From Prinia subflava (Eukaryota > Chordata > Aves > Passeriformes > Cisticolidae): a stretch of DNA of 64,000 nucleotides. This document shows positions 25,875 to 38,535 of the stretch, one piece after another. Numbering within the stretch: the stretch's first letter is position 1; the number at the start of each line of letters is the position of its first letter. The position numbers and the translations under genes are program-made. The stretch spans positions 19,516,162 through 19,580,161 of the forward strand of contig NC_086283.1 in the NCBI RefSeq assembly GCF_021018805.1. The letters are read 5' to 3'. The notes under the pieces were generated by a model. It did not search any database. It was not told the origin of the DNA and saw only the letters and a program-made list of their open reading frames with translations.

Positions 25875-28007
25875 TTAATCCCTAACCATTGTGATTTCAT
25901 AAAACATTTTTTAGAAGCTATTGGCTATCCTTTCAAACCCCAGAATGGAAACTGTGTCATACTATGGGAGTGACAAAGGAAATCTTCCTCACAGGTTGTT
26001 GTTGATTCTTGGCTGGTTTCTTGTGTGTAGGAGTGGACATGGCTGTTTTTGCATCTCAGCAATGAAAAGCCATCCGGCTTGTGCAAGAGTCAGGAAAAAA
26101 CGCAAAACTTTCAAATTGTTGCCACTGCAATTCTTTCAGCTTTGGGAGTATTAAACTTCACTATTCTGGGATGCTGCTGTTGTGTGAAACAGGGGCTGGA
26201 GTTCTTTTACCTGTTTCTTCCATCTGTGGAGTACATCTGGTTATAGTGAGCTAACTCACTACTTTGGTGTTAATTACTTGTTAAATAATGAATAGTTTGT
26301 GGACCATAAGTCTAAATAGAAGGCAATTAATACAATTTCTTAATAATCTTACAAGAGTTTTGCTGAGAGTGAGTACATGCTGCTCATCTATCAGACAGGG
26401 CAGCTCAGCAGTCAAGTTAATGTCAGGCCAAAGTACAATAGCACATTCTTCCTTTTATCCCTGGAAAACAAATTAATTTCCTCATTCTTTGTGGGGATTG
26501 GTGTTATTTTCTGTCACCCAGACAGAACCTGGATGTGTCTTATCTGGTCATTTTTCATGAGGGTTTAACATCGCTTTCTGAAAGATGCCTAATAACAAGT
26601 GCTCTGTGCCAGAACTCGTGTGATGGCATGGATGTGTCACTCTGAAAAATGTGGGCTGCAATTTTAAGAGTCAATCAAGGAGGCTGGAACGATTATTGCC
26701 AGATGTAGTGAAATCAATGCAGAGAGGCATTTTAGATTTCATACTTTATTTAGATTGATCACAACGGGCCTTGTGGAATCATGTTCTGTGCCACAGAATT
26801 GTCTTTCAGTGGAGCTTGTCAACCAGGCAGACAAATCACTTGAAAATGTGAGGGTTTGGGAATCTCTCTTCATTTAATGATTTACACAGAAATCATTTGG
26901 GATCGTTAGCAGGGGTTTCAGCAGTCTTGCCCAGAGTTTCCTCCCTAGCCAGAGTGAAATGCAACCATCACTTTCTAGAGGCACTCTCTGAAAGATTGAT
27001 TGCTGTACTCAGAGCAATACCACTCATGAAATGAACCTCTGGATAAGGCTCACAAATTCTGAGTTTTCTCATTCTATTTTAGTACTGAAAAATACTCTTC
27101 TTTAATGTTTATAGTGGAGGTCACAAAAATGACAGATATAATAAAGTCTATTAATAAAGAATCAAATATGTAGCAACTCTTTGACATCTTTTTTCAGTTT
27201 GATCTCCATATTGTAATAAAGCACCACCTTGGGTTATATCAACCAATTAAAACTGAGATTGTGTCCAACTTAGAACCCATTTGTCAGTGACATCAAAATT
27301 CTTTTTTCAGTCAAAAGAAAGTCACATCCGTGGAAAGGTGAGTTAGAAGAATATTCTATAACCATATAAAAGTTAATAATTATTTTTAATTCTTGACTTT
27401 CCACTTCATTCTGTACAGGTTTTCTGATACCTTTTGCACTCCCCACAGTCTCTGGCCATTCAGAGTTACTGGAAAAGGGCAGTACTGCCCTATTAGAAGT
27501 TTGAGTTAATTGTCAAAGGATACCTAATTTAAGCATTACCATTATCATTTTACTCTGTGCTTCATGAGTTTAACAATAACAGGGTAGGTGAAATAGTACT
27601 GAAAAGCCAACATTTTTCCCCCTATCCAACTGTTAATAAAAACCTCCTTAAAGTACACAGTAATCCATTGTAAATGGATTGTAAGTTGTAATTGGTTATC
27701 TGAAAATCCACTACAAATGAAATTTACTTGTAGGTTTATAATATTTTGTGATGTTTATTCCACACTGTGTCACACTAATCACACTGTGTCACTAATCTGA
27801 GTGATTTTAGATTTGATAATGAATTGTTAATCCCATAGCAGACTGTGTTTGATAAGGCATCTCTGCCGGTATATTAAAGGGATTATTTTCCTTAAACACA
27901 AATCATTGGGATCACAAGATGAGCTATCTGTAGAAGAAGCAAGGATTTTGAGTTTCTCAGTTTTTGATGGTGAATCCCTAGGGCAAAGATATGAGGAAAC
28001 TATAGAA

Positions 28008-28060
28008 GGGGTGGGGTTTTTGTTTGTTTGTTTTTCTTTTTCTTTTTTTTTTTTCTTTCC
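28008..28060. repeat. A-free T/G/C low-complexity tract
   Basis: There are 53 bases without A, passing from 'gtggggttttt' through (TTTG) units into a T-rich stretch with scattered C. The complement is a T-free A/C-rich tract of the same style as those at 38361, 45936 and 53437. Confidence 0.85.
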
Positions 28061-28961
28061 ATTTTTATTGTATAGCTATTAGTTCAGGCCAAAATTTCCC
28101 CTGCTCTGTTTGGTGGAAATAATTCCTCCATTTTCTTCTGTTTGTACTTTTTGCATCTACTTTGTAATCAACAGTTCATAGCTGAATCCACATTTTATTA
28201 AAACAGAGAAGTTGCCCCTGCCATTTATAAAAAGTTCCTACCAGAAATGTAAATCTGGAAAGCCTAAAGATCATCAATACAGTCTTTTTTGTGAATATAC
28301 AAAACATATGTAGGTTTTTAAGGTATAGTAGGTTACATGAATCAATTTTTCTTGTAAGAACCCTTCTTTGTAAGGAAATTTGGTGCAGCTTTATAACATT
28401 TGAGATGAGTTGTCATGGAAATGCAAAGCTCAGTGATGTTTTTCAATAGTGCTGATTGGCTGGGAGAAAATATTTTGACACCATGTTATTTTCAACCTGA
28501 AAACTTGGTTAAAAAACATCTTAACATTGTTGTGTAAAGTCAAGAGCAAAGGAGAGGCAGTCTAACGCAGCTGTCATGATAATATATTACCTTACTACGA
28601 GTTTTAAAATGGATTATTGTTGCTATGGCATCAGATAACACGAAAAGCCACCATGACTGCTGGCGTTGTTCAGCAAAACAACAGCACTTGCTTATTTTGA
28701 TGGAAGACCTGTTTTATATATGTCCCATTTTTTATATCCAGCATTCCACGTTGTGTTGATACTCCCTGCACCATGTTAGAATAAAGCTCATGGAAAGGGA
28801 TTATTCCAATTTGGAATTTTTTAGTCCAACAATTTCTAATGTGATCCATCACATTATTTTACTTCAGTAAAGAGTAAGAATGATAAAATAACTGAATTGC
28901 AACTCCTTCCTGTCAAAATGCAGTGAAGCTGTGTAATGTGTTTGGCTTGCTGCGTCTGCTT

Positions 28962-29045
28962 ACTCAGAATATCCTGAGCTGGAAGGGACCCACAAGAGCA
29001 CCAAAGTCCAGCTCCTGGCCTGAAGGTCTTTACAGTTCCTCCCCA
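28962..29045 (-). mobile_element. CR1 LINE 3'-end fragment
   Basis: 'actcagaatatcctgagctg' followed by 'gaagggacccacaag' and 'agtccagctcctggcct' is the reverse complement of a CR1 3' end. Its 'atcctgagctgg' start matches the subfamily type at 59752 rather than the 'ggtttgggttgg' type at 4388. Only the terminal 80 bases or so can be recognised. Confidence 0.85.
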
Positions 29046-31100
29046 GTTTTGTCCCCCAGCATCTTACAGTTGATGTAAATGACTGGAGTTCCACTGACCC
29101 AATAAAATCATTTTGAATTAAAGTAGGTAGAAATCGTGCTGAGATTCATACAGTTTGTAATTTGACTGTGGTCTGTTGAAGCCCAGGCATTTATTGAATG
29201 TTTTATTGTTGTTGTTGTGGTGGGGTTTTTTTTCTTTTTTTCTGTTTTGTTTCTTTGTTTGTTTGTTCCTTTTTATAAATGCAGTATAAATATATGAAAA
29301 TTAGTAGGAGCTAAAACTCCATATTGTCTGCAGAGAAGGCAGATAGAACCTTTCCATTCTGACCCTGCAGGCTTTAATTATCAGGCTAAAATCAGTAATA
29401 CACAAATTATTAGCCATGAGACGAGTTTGATTTTCAGAGTTCAATGTAGTAATTTGGTAATGTGGCATTTATAGAGTGAATTAGTTAGTGTTAGTGTTGT
29501 TCCTATCCTCCAGGTGGGAGGGCTGCAGCACCACCAAAGGAGGATTGAGATGATGGTTTTTGGCAGAGACACGAGGTGAGATGTGTGGTTGCCACAGGCT
29601 CAAGAGTGGCCCCTGAAGAGAGCTGGCATTCTATACAAGAATATACAGAATATCTTGTTTATATTCTATACAAGAGTGACAAAACTAATCCCAGCTTTCA
29701 GAGGCTTGTCCCTCTCAGTTAAAAAGAAAGGTGTCACACCCCCACATGTAGTGGAATCAGTTTCCATGTGTAGAAGGTGCCCCATTGTGGGCTGCTTTAC
29801 AACAATGATATTCCAAGAGGTTTTCAGGCCTTCTCTGGGTCCCTTGAATGATAAAGTACATTGCAGATTGTATTATTGTAATAACTTGTAGCTCAGAAAT
29901 ATATATTTAGATACAAAGGCCTTAATTCAAAATTGTGTTGGTTGTGGAGAAAAAGAGAAGGGGAAGTACTTGATACAATTTGGTATTTTGATGCTATCCT
30001 GGTTATCCATAAAACTTCCTTCACCCCTTCAGTTGTGATTTCCCATGCAGAGAAGGAAAGAGTGGTGTTTGCAGGCTGTTTCTCTGTTTGTAAGAACTGA
30101 AATCCTCAACCTCTACTGGCTGCATAAGCCCAGCTGAAGGTGGCTGAGGTTCCCTAATCTGGTGTGGAAATGATGTTATTAACACTCCAACCTGAACTCT
30201 CCTCCTCCACTTCACCTGTGGTATATTATTAATGTCCTGTCTTGTAATGTAAAATACTGCCAGGTTGGGAACCTCTGTTCCTTCAGATCAGTTCTTTTGA
30301 GGTTTTCTTCTGATCTTTGTGTGATTTCTGTCATGCTGTGATGTAGAATTATGTGGCTAACAACTTTGAAACTAAGCTTTTGGCTTACTCTTGAATTTGT
30401 GCAAAGAAGATGCAGAAGAAATGCAGAAAGTTGAATAAGAGCTCAAAGTAGATCCTACTCCAAGCTTAATAATGTATTTTTTATTATTATACAGAATTCT
30501 TGTCGGCTAAAGGAAAAAAAAAAGGCTGAGCTGGGTTAGAAATATCAAGAAAGTTGCCTAGGAATGAATACAAAATCATCTTTGATCATTTTGGCCATCA
30601 TATTTCAGCTGCACTTTGGTACATCTGGATTTGAATTCATCCCTCATACAAGCAGCTGGAAATAGATTTCATTTTAGGGTTGTGTACCAGCTCACATCAA
30701 GACTTTGTCTCATGAGTCAACTTTAAGCATTACAAAAGATTGTATATAACAGATTGCAGTGTCTGCAAAGGACACAAGACTTCAGCCTCACTGACTGTAG
30801 TAGCTGTAATGAATACATGTATAGAAAATATAGTAAGGAAGAGTAAAGTATTCCAAATACACAGGAGGAACCTACACAGCAGCAGGCCAGATAAAGATTT
30901 TCAGCTCAGGCTTCACCAAGTGCTGTTGCCTCACCTCTAACCTGCCAGGCTGTCCTTGCATTTGTTTTTTACATGTAGAATGTTTGACAGGACAAGGAAG
31001 TAGCAAAAATCCTTTCTATTTATGTACTGGAAGACAATAAAATAAATTTAACAAAAATGTTGTATTTTCTAGTCTTTGAAAGGGTCTAAGCTTCACTGGA
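29046..31100. other. Unique AT-rich noncoding DNA
   Basis: No gene is recognised. The stretch contains an A-free tract (29206-29274) and a spaced repeat of ATTCTATACAAGA-like sequence near 29629 and 29664. Frames are short and unremarkable. Confidence 0.55.
29206..29274. repeat. A-free GT/T-rich tract
   Basis: Sixty-nine bases without A begin with (TTG) units, pass through 'tggtggggtttttttt' and end in (TTTG) units. It is low-complexity DNA of the same type as 28008-28060. Confidence 0.85.
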
Positions 31101-31281
31101 TGGGGAGGCCCTGGTACAGGGTGTCCAGAGAAGCTGTGGCTGCCCCTGGATCCCTGTAAATGTCCAAGGCCAGGTTCGATGGGTTTTGGAGCAGCCTGGG
31201 ATAGTGGAAGGTGTCCCTGCTCAATGCAGGTGATGGAATGGGATGAATTTTAAGGTCCCTTCCAACCCATTCTGTGATTCT
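31101..31281 (+). mobile_element. CR1 LINE 3'-end fragment
   Basis: The sense-strand CR1 tail is clear: 'gaggccctggtacagggtgt', 'ccagagaagctgtggctgcc', 'aaggccaggttcgatggg', 'gggatagtggaaggtgtccc', 'aaggtcccttccaaccc' and the terminal 'attctgtgattcta'. About 180 bases remain, in order and nearly without gaps, so this is a relatively young copy. The minus-strand frame across it (31093-31329) is not a gene. Confidence 0.96.
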
Positions 31282-31374
31282 AGTAATAAAACCAACATAC
31301 CTCTTTATGATTTTAATAGTGGAAAACATTTAGATGCATAAATATTTTTATTTTTGTTTCAGAGTAGAAGAACA

Positions 31375-31418
31375 TAAAAAAAAAAAAAACAAAAAACAAA
31401 CAAAAAAAAAAAAAACCC
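31375..31418 (+). repeat. A-rich tract with C interruptions
   Basis: Mostly A with isolated C ('aaaaaacaaacaaaaa'), ending 'aaaaaccc'. It starts about 95 bases after the end of the CR1 copy at 31101-31281. CR1 elements do not have poly(A) tails, so the two need not be related. Confidence 0.85.
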
Positions 31419-32940
31419 AAGGCATTTTGTGAGGCAATTAACTAAAATAATTCCTTAAAGCATTTTTGCCCTGAATATTGTGATTATAATAGTAATGTTT
31501 GCAACTTTTTAGCAGTTTTATGTAGAGCTGTTCCAGCTGTTAATCACACCTCACCTATAAAATGTATTAGCAAAATGAAGTCTGCTACAGAAGCAAGACT
31601 TTCTGTGTCTCCAAATTCAGGTCATTAAAGGGAAGGAAAATAAAAACCCACCCAGCTGATGCAATAAAGGTTGAATGAGTACTAAGGAAGCAGTTTGCTT
31701 CTAGTGAGGCTTATGAGGCTTGACAGGAGGTTTGATGAGTCAGTAAATGGTTGGAAATTCTGAAGGTGATGTGCTGTGTGGGGAGAGGCAAGGAAGCCTC
31801 AGGGAGTGCAGTGACGTTTGTGTCCTGAGCTGGGAGCTCTGCTCATGGAGCAGCACTCCTGGGAAACAGGGAAACGTTGGATTGCTCTTCTTGAAGGAGC
31901 GGAAAATACATCTAAATACATCTAAAACATCTGCACTGCCTTTAGTTCAAATATCTGGAGAACTTCTCCCTCATAGGATCTTCAGTAATCTCTGTAATGC
32001 TTTTATACCTTTTTGGCTCTGTTTTATTGGTTCCTCCTTATCTTTATCATGGGGTTGGTTTTTGTTGTTGTGGGATTTTTGTTGTTGTTGGATTTTTTTT
32101 CCTCTTGATGTTTGCAATCTGCTCTGAATTAAAGAATTCCTTGGAAACAGGAGATTCTCAACCATACCAAGGAGATCGCTCCTAAAAACATCCTTGTGAG
32201 GAAAGTAGACTGACAGTTTGCAAGAAATGCACTTTAAATTAAAATTTCTCTGGCACTTTTAGAAGATGTGAAAAATGAAATTAAATTACTCTTGTTAATG
32301 TTAGGGCTTAAAAATATTGCTTAATATTGTGCATGGTTTTAAAATGAACTTTGGTATAGTCCAGAATCTAAGATGAAGTAACATGCTGCCCAGAGATAAT
32401 GGGTGCAGACCGATATTTCTGTACCTCCAGTTAAACTTAGGTTTTGGTGTTTACAGAAAGCAGCTCATTAAATTAAATATAGGAAAAAAAATAAAATTGT
32501 GTTTTAAAAGTGTTATTAAATGAATTAACTGGCAAATGGAAAAATTTCTTGTATAAATATGCTTTCTTTTAGGAATAACAAAGTATCTCAGTCACTTCCC
32601 ATTTTTGAATGTCAAAATTAGGCCAATATTATCTAATAAATCCCATGTTTGATAGTTGGGACTGATTCTTTATGGGACTGATTCTGATTATTCTATATTA
32701 TCCATTAAATTGAAGGAGTGAGAACTTTCACCATTAAAGTTCTAAGCTGGTTGAAGGGGGGAGGATTAATCTCTTACAAGCTGCTGCAAAGACTTCAGCA
32801 CTGAGAACTGAAAACACAGAAAATTTGTTCAGTTTAGCTCAAGTTAAAGAATGTACACATTTTTCAAAGTTTCATCCTGCAGAGTGTCAGCTGCCAGTTT
32901 GACTGTCCCAGGTGTCATTATGGCAAAGTGCATAGATATC

Positions 32941-32956
32941 TTTTTTTTTTTTTTTT
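32941..32956. repeat. Poly(T) run, 16 bases
   Basis: This is an uninterrupted T run after 'catagatatc'. It is a simple mononucleotide repeat. Confidence 0.85.
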
Positions 32957-33237
32957 GCTCCTCTGTATTTGACTAATTTCCTCTCTCTCTATTTTTTGTG
33001 ATTAAAGCTCAGCAATTAAAATTTATAACCATGGTTTTCTGTGAGGTTTCCTATTCCCATGAACTAAGAAGAAAAAAAAAAGTGAAATTCTCATCATAAA
33101 AATGAGCAATAACAGCATAATTAGTGCTTGGTACCATAATTGCAAGGCATATTAGAAGTGCACTTGATGGCATTGTATTATTACTTTGTACACATAAAAG
33201 CTGAAAGACCAAACCAATAAGCTTAAATAATGGTTCT

Positions 33238-33260
33238 GCTGAAGCTTCTCAAGCTTCAGC
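33238..33260. repeat. 10-bp perfect hairpin, 3-nt loop
   Basis: GCTGAAGCTT (33238-33247) and AAGCTTCAGC (33251-33260) are exact reverse complements around CTC. It is a compact stem of mixed composition. Stems of this length are expected occasionally by chance in 64 kb. Confidence 0.8.
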
Positions 33261-34511
33261 CTGTGTCAGGCAGGTGCTTGGGGTTTTTTTTAGCATGTAC
33301 TGATGATATCCCTGAGCTCGTGTGGAGAATTTGAAGGTGCAGTTCATCAGCTTGGCCACACACTCCTTTCTCCACAGTTTTTTTGTGACCTGAGTTAATG
33401 TGTTTTTATCCCTTGGAAATGTGCTTTCTGTATGCTTTGTTTCAACTCCTGTGAGGAATATTAGAACATTTGGAGTGTTGGAAGTCCCATCGTTTAATCT
33501 GGGGACCACATCAAATCAGACCTCAGGCTGAGCATTGAGGAATATATGGAGTGAGCATTGCATTAAAAAAAAAAAAATTAGCTGTTGATAATCTTGCACA
33601 GCATGAGCAGTCCAAGGTAGAGGCTTTTATTTCTCAAATTAAAATCTTATTTAGGTACAGATAAAAATGAATACTAGCCCCAGGGGTGAATAAGCTATTT
33701 GGGTGATAAAAATGGACGAATGTGATCATCAGGTGTTTTAGCAGTGCTGAGAAGTTTACAATTGTTTTGTGTAGTTGCTCTTTCTTTTACTGAGACTCTA
33801 AGTTAGGAAAAAAAAAACCATAAAAGAGACACATCTCTCATAAAGCTTTTACCATTTTTATGTTATTTCCTATCGACATCAAAATGTGTTTGGTTTTTCA
33901 AAAGCAGTGACCTAAAATGAAAGGCAGAGTGCCGTGACCTGTCACTTTGGCCTCTCACATTGACCATTCTGTCTCCAGGGCTCAGCAAAGGGAGCTGAAA
34001 TTGAAATTATCTGCCCAAGGAGGAAAAAAAAAAAAAAAGGGTTGGAGGTTTTAGATTCTTTTGTCATTGACTTTCTTATGTCTGTATATTTTTGTCCCGG
34101 AATCATTTTAGTATTCTACATTCTGTAAGTTACAAAATTTTCCTTTCCTTGGGAAATGCTGAAGCAAGAATAATCCAGTGATCAGAGCACACATTTGGAT
34201 GCCACTCATTTGTCATCATCCCTAAGTCCTCAGTAGAAATCAAGCCCTGTAACAAGCCCCAACAATTTTTCCTCTCTGTTCCAGAGGAGTCTTCTAACTT
34301 AAAATGTCTTTGTATTTCTGAATCTTTTGGGCCACTATATCCAACCAAAACCTACTAGGAAATTTTGCTTTTGGAAATATTTATGACTGTGGGTATTTAA
34401 ACACTGATATCCATATGTTTGGAGCATTAACGAACAGTTCTCAAATTCAATCTACACGGAAAAATAATTATATGGGTCACTGACTAGGGAGTCTCCCTGG
34501 CAAAGTTGGAA

Positions 34512-34562
34512 ATTGTGTTGAAAAAGGTGATTTAATCACCAAGCCTTTGCAGTCAACACAAT
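34512..34562. repeat. Nested inverted repeats (outer 10 bp, inner 7 bp)
   Basis: The outer arms ATTGTGTTGA (34512-34521) and TCAACACAAT (34553-34562) are exact reverse complements. Inside them, GGTGATT (34526-34532) and AATCACC (34534-34540) pair around a single T. Together they could form a 51-nt two-stem structure with an asymmetric internal loop. The inner palindrome carries GATT/AATC words typical of homeodomain or GATA-like sites, but binding is not shown. Confidence 0.75.
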
Positions 34563-36250
34563 GGCCTTATAAACAGTGTTCTGGAGTGGTGAGAGCTCAC
34601 GCCTGAGCAAATTGAAATCTCAGCTGCCTTATCCAAGATGATTAGACTTGACAAAATCAGTCACCCAGGGATATTTTAGAGTATTGCCATGGTGGGGTTT
34701 AAGGGAAGGTTCTTCTGCTGTAGATGATTTGTGAGCTGATGAGTGTCAGAAAATTATGTTCTCAGTAGTTGGAATGTGAAATGCCAGTTAAAAATAGGAA
34801 TTATGAGACTATGGTCTGACAACAGCACAATAATTACCTCCCTGCTGCTGCAGTCCTGGGTGTCGTGGCGGGGAGCTAAACACTAAAGCAACTTCTGGAA
34901 GCTCCAGCAAGTAATCTTAGTGACAATATTCCCTGTCCCTCCCTCTCTCATGCCCCAAGTGGAAGCTTTCCAGGATTCCCTTCAGTGGCTCTTTTGAATT
35001 AGCTGCATCTTTTACCTTTTACCACTTTGCATTTCCTCCTGTTGAGATGCCTAAAAAGAATGTCTAGGAACAGACAGTATGATCCTCACCACTGCTTACC
35101 TCTGAAATTTTCTTTTAAATTTCCAGTGATCTGCAGTGTTAGTGACGAATCTTGATTCCACAACCACCATAAAACCCTCAAAAAACTCCCAGGACACTTA
35201 CACCTCAAACATAGAGATGTCAAGGAGTGCTGTAGGAACAGCTTACAGCAAAGGAAGACACTTCTTTAGGCAACCTTGATACCCCCTGGAGGTGAGTCCT
35301 GCTGGACTGCAGTCCCCTGGCACTGTTGGGACCCACATCCTGCTAAAATACCCCTTCACAGAGAGTTCAATCCACCGAGCAGCCCCTGGTGCTGACACAG
35401 CTTTTCACCTCTTCCACCAGAGCATGGAACAAGGCTGGAACATCTCCTGAATTATGTATCTCTCGCGGATGAGTCACATTGTGCTCTGGAACTGTGCAGA
35501 TGGCTGCCAGATCCCTCACTGGAAAAACAAGAGATTCTGCATTGCTTTGCTTCCTGGAGAGTAAAACAAAGCATAACTAGAGCGGCAGGCAAGCCTGGAG
35601 TACTGTAAAATTTATTCTGCTCTGATGCGGTATATTTACTTCATCTTTGCATTAAGGAGAGAAGTTATATGGGAAAAATTCTGCCTGCTTTAAGCCATTT
35701 CATTCTGGCAGATTAAGGAATAAAGGCTTTAGTGGGTCTTGATTGAAGCCAAGCAATCTTCAACCAAGAATTCTCTTCTGATTCCCAGATGCAAAGATAT
35801 ATAAAATTGATTGTGGTGGTGCAAGTGATACAAGTAGCTTTATTGTGCTGATGACAGCTCACAGATTGCACACAAAGCCCCAACACCCTCCGATGTATAT
35901 GCAATTAAATGGAATGTAAAATCCAAATTGATTTGTGCCTCCTTTCCTTATCACAGCAGTCCATCAGAACACAGTAAATGCATTGGGATAATGGAAAATC
36001 CACTTGCTCTTTTCTGTGCCATCTCTTTCAGATAATGTCTGTGAAATTCCTGAGGAATGTTTTTACAATGCAGCTGTTTGCTTGGCTTTATGCAAACAAT
36101 TTGCAGAGCTCTTTTCAGATATCCTCCCTCTCAACAGAACCTTTCTGGAAGTGGAACTAAAAGGAAAAATATAAAAAATAGTTTTTAATCTAAGAGTTTA
36201 GGATGCTCTACATCTTAAGTCTGTTGAAAATCAGTGAGTCTATTCAGTCC

Positions 36251-36271
36251 TTTTTTTTTTTTTTTTTTTTT
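36251..36271. repeat. Poly(T) run, 21 bases
   Basis: This is an uninterrupted run of T after 'tattcagtcc', followed by a T-rich stretch. It is a simple repeat. Confidence 0.85.
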
Positions 36272-38360
36272 CACATTTTTCTTCCCTAAAATTTTTTCAG
36301 CTCTCACAGAACAGTGACATCCAGAGGTAGGTTGATGATCATATGCCTGAATTTAGTTAATAATGGTATTTTTCTACTTTATGTACTTGTAGTATATTTT
36401 ATAGAAGGGGATAAGTAATCCTACAGAATTTAAATGCACTTAAGTACATAGCAATTTATTTCAGATGCTTCTGTTAGAGTATATCAGATTCAGAGAGGTT
36501 CAGGGCACCCATAAATCCTGAGAAATGAAGAAAAGCATAGAGGTTTTACAGTCAAGTTGTTAGAATCTCAAGGAATCCAATATTAGTGACTTTTCAGACA
36601 GAACAATGAGGTTGTGTAGCTCTTCTGTGGTCAGTAGTTAGTTGTGCTGTCTGCCAGGGATGATACCAGGTAGTCATTCTTGGTCTGGTGAGCCATGAAA
36701 GCAGCAGCCCTCAGGAAGAAGGGAAAGGAAACTGCTTCAGAGGCTCACTCAAGTGCTGGTGAGTCAATAGAATTGAAATCTGCCCCATTTCCCTCAGCAC
36801 AAAGGAAGCCTTCTGTGCACAGAATATAGATTACCACATCTTGCTGGCTGTGGATTTATAGACACAGCAGAGACAAGTCTCTCTGGCTCCATGATCTTTT
36901 CTGAGCAGTCCTCTGTGATCCAAATCCTCACCTGCACCCTCCTTCCTGTGTTACCCTACCTCTGTCTCCATGCTGTGTCTGTTACCACATCAATATCCCA
37001 CAACAGGGACAGCTTATGCATGGAGATGAGCAGATTTTTGTATTTTGGGTGAAACATTGCCTCTGTTTCCCTTTCTTATTGGCACATCCATGGTTTCTTG
37101 TCTGGAATTTGCCCAGATCTGCTGAGTCAACACTGGGAAGATGTGCTGAGTATTGACTGTTTCTCCCAGGAGACCAGCTCTTCATCCTTGATGGGATGGG
37201 TTTTTTTTTCGAGGTTGGATTTAGAGCAACTCCATCTGTTTATGACAGCCTGTCCATCATGTTACAGCATCTGCTATGAAAAAAATTTGTAGTGGTTTGG
37301 CTTAAAACAAACAGAAGTACGAAAACTCTCAACAACAAAAAATTTATTTGATGGGAGAGTGTCAGAAGTAATTATACTGAGTGAAAGTTAAAAAAACACA
37401 ACCAAACAAATAAACTTGTAGAACTAATGTAGCTATTAGAATTAATGTGTTTATGCCCAGATGAGCAGCTGTCCAAAGAATTCAGTTAGATTTATGAACA
37501 GCACATGAATTTAGTGACAGCTGGTAATCCTGTTAAGCATAGCAAACCTACAGGCAGCGGATACCACAACAAGAGTGTTTTTTAGGGGAAGATGAAACAA
37601 AGCCCATCTCTGTGCAGGGAAGGTGCATGTGCAGTGTTCGTGTGCATAGGCAGGGATGGGGGGAGAGGCTGAGTAAGAGCACATTTGGCAGGGGTGATCT
37701 CAAAGGAACTAAAGTGCTCTCAGAGCAGGAGGAAGACTGAGGTAGGTAAGACATGAGGCAGAAAACTTTTCCTAATGAATGAACAAAAAGTAGACAAGAA
37801 GTGGGATGGTCTGCAGGAGTTGTTCGCCTCCAGCAAGCTCGAGGTGTATTTAAGGCACTTAAGGCCACATTGATTTAGAAAATAACATTACTTTGTTATA
37901 TGGTCTTATGAACTAACTTGGCTTCTTGCAAAACTTCTATAGCTTTTGATCTTCTTTTTTTCCTTCTTCTCATGTACTTCTGCTAAAGTAGAAAAAGGGG
38001 CAGAATTGAAATGCATAAGTGCATGGCTTTTATGTGAACTGCATCTCTAATGACTTCCCTTTGTACTTGTATAAATTTAAGCTACTCTGACCAAGTTGTT
38101 TTTATTAAATCCAACCCTCTGAGCCTTTATAATGCTTGGAGTGAGTTCAGGAGGACTAACTTTCCAAATGTAAATGCAGTAGGAGGTTAACACTTGCAGT
38201 AGAATAATTTAAGGCGTGCATGAATTTGCTATTGCACAAATTTTTCCATGGACTCCTCACTGATCTGTTTCCTGGAAGATGTGCGACAAAAGGAGGATCG
38301 CATTTACACAGCTGCATGTTTAAATTGGACAGAGAGAGAAACTGAGCTTCAAGGCTTCCA

Positions 38361-38535
38361 GAAAAAAAGAAAAAAAAAAAAAATCCAAAAAACCCCCCAA
38401 CCAAGACAAAAAAAACCAAACAAAAAACCCAAAACAAAACAAAAAAACCCAACAAAAAACCCAACAAAAACAAACAAACAAACAAAACCAAAAAACAACC
38501 CCCCAAAAAATCAAACCCAAAAAACCCCACAAAGA
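38361..38535 (+). repeat. A/C-rich low-complexity tract
   Basis: About 175 bases are almost entirely A and C, with blocks of AAAAACCC and AAAC units and a short AAAG-containing start. A frame of 106 codons rich in Lys, Asn, Pro and Thr on the plus strand, and Phe/Leu/Val-rich frames on the minus strand, are products of this composition and not genes. Confidence 0.92.

Larger units (their letters stand above)
20379..28961. other. Unique noncoding DNA with simple repeats
   Basis: No gene is recognised. Contents are the T39 run, the CT array and the A-free tract listed separately. A 156-codon minus-strand frame at 22403-22873 lies in a slightly GC-richer patch (about 22600-22960) without recognisable domains. 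Stretches at about 26570-26960 and 28380-28660 are free of repeats and contain motifs such as ATTGG and ATGCAAAG. They could be conserved noncoding DNA, but I cannot test this. Confidence 0.5.
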
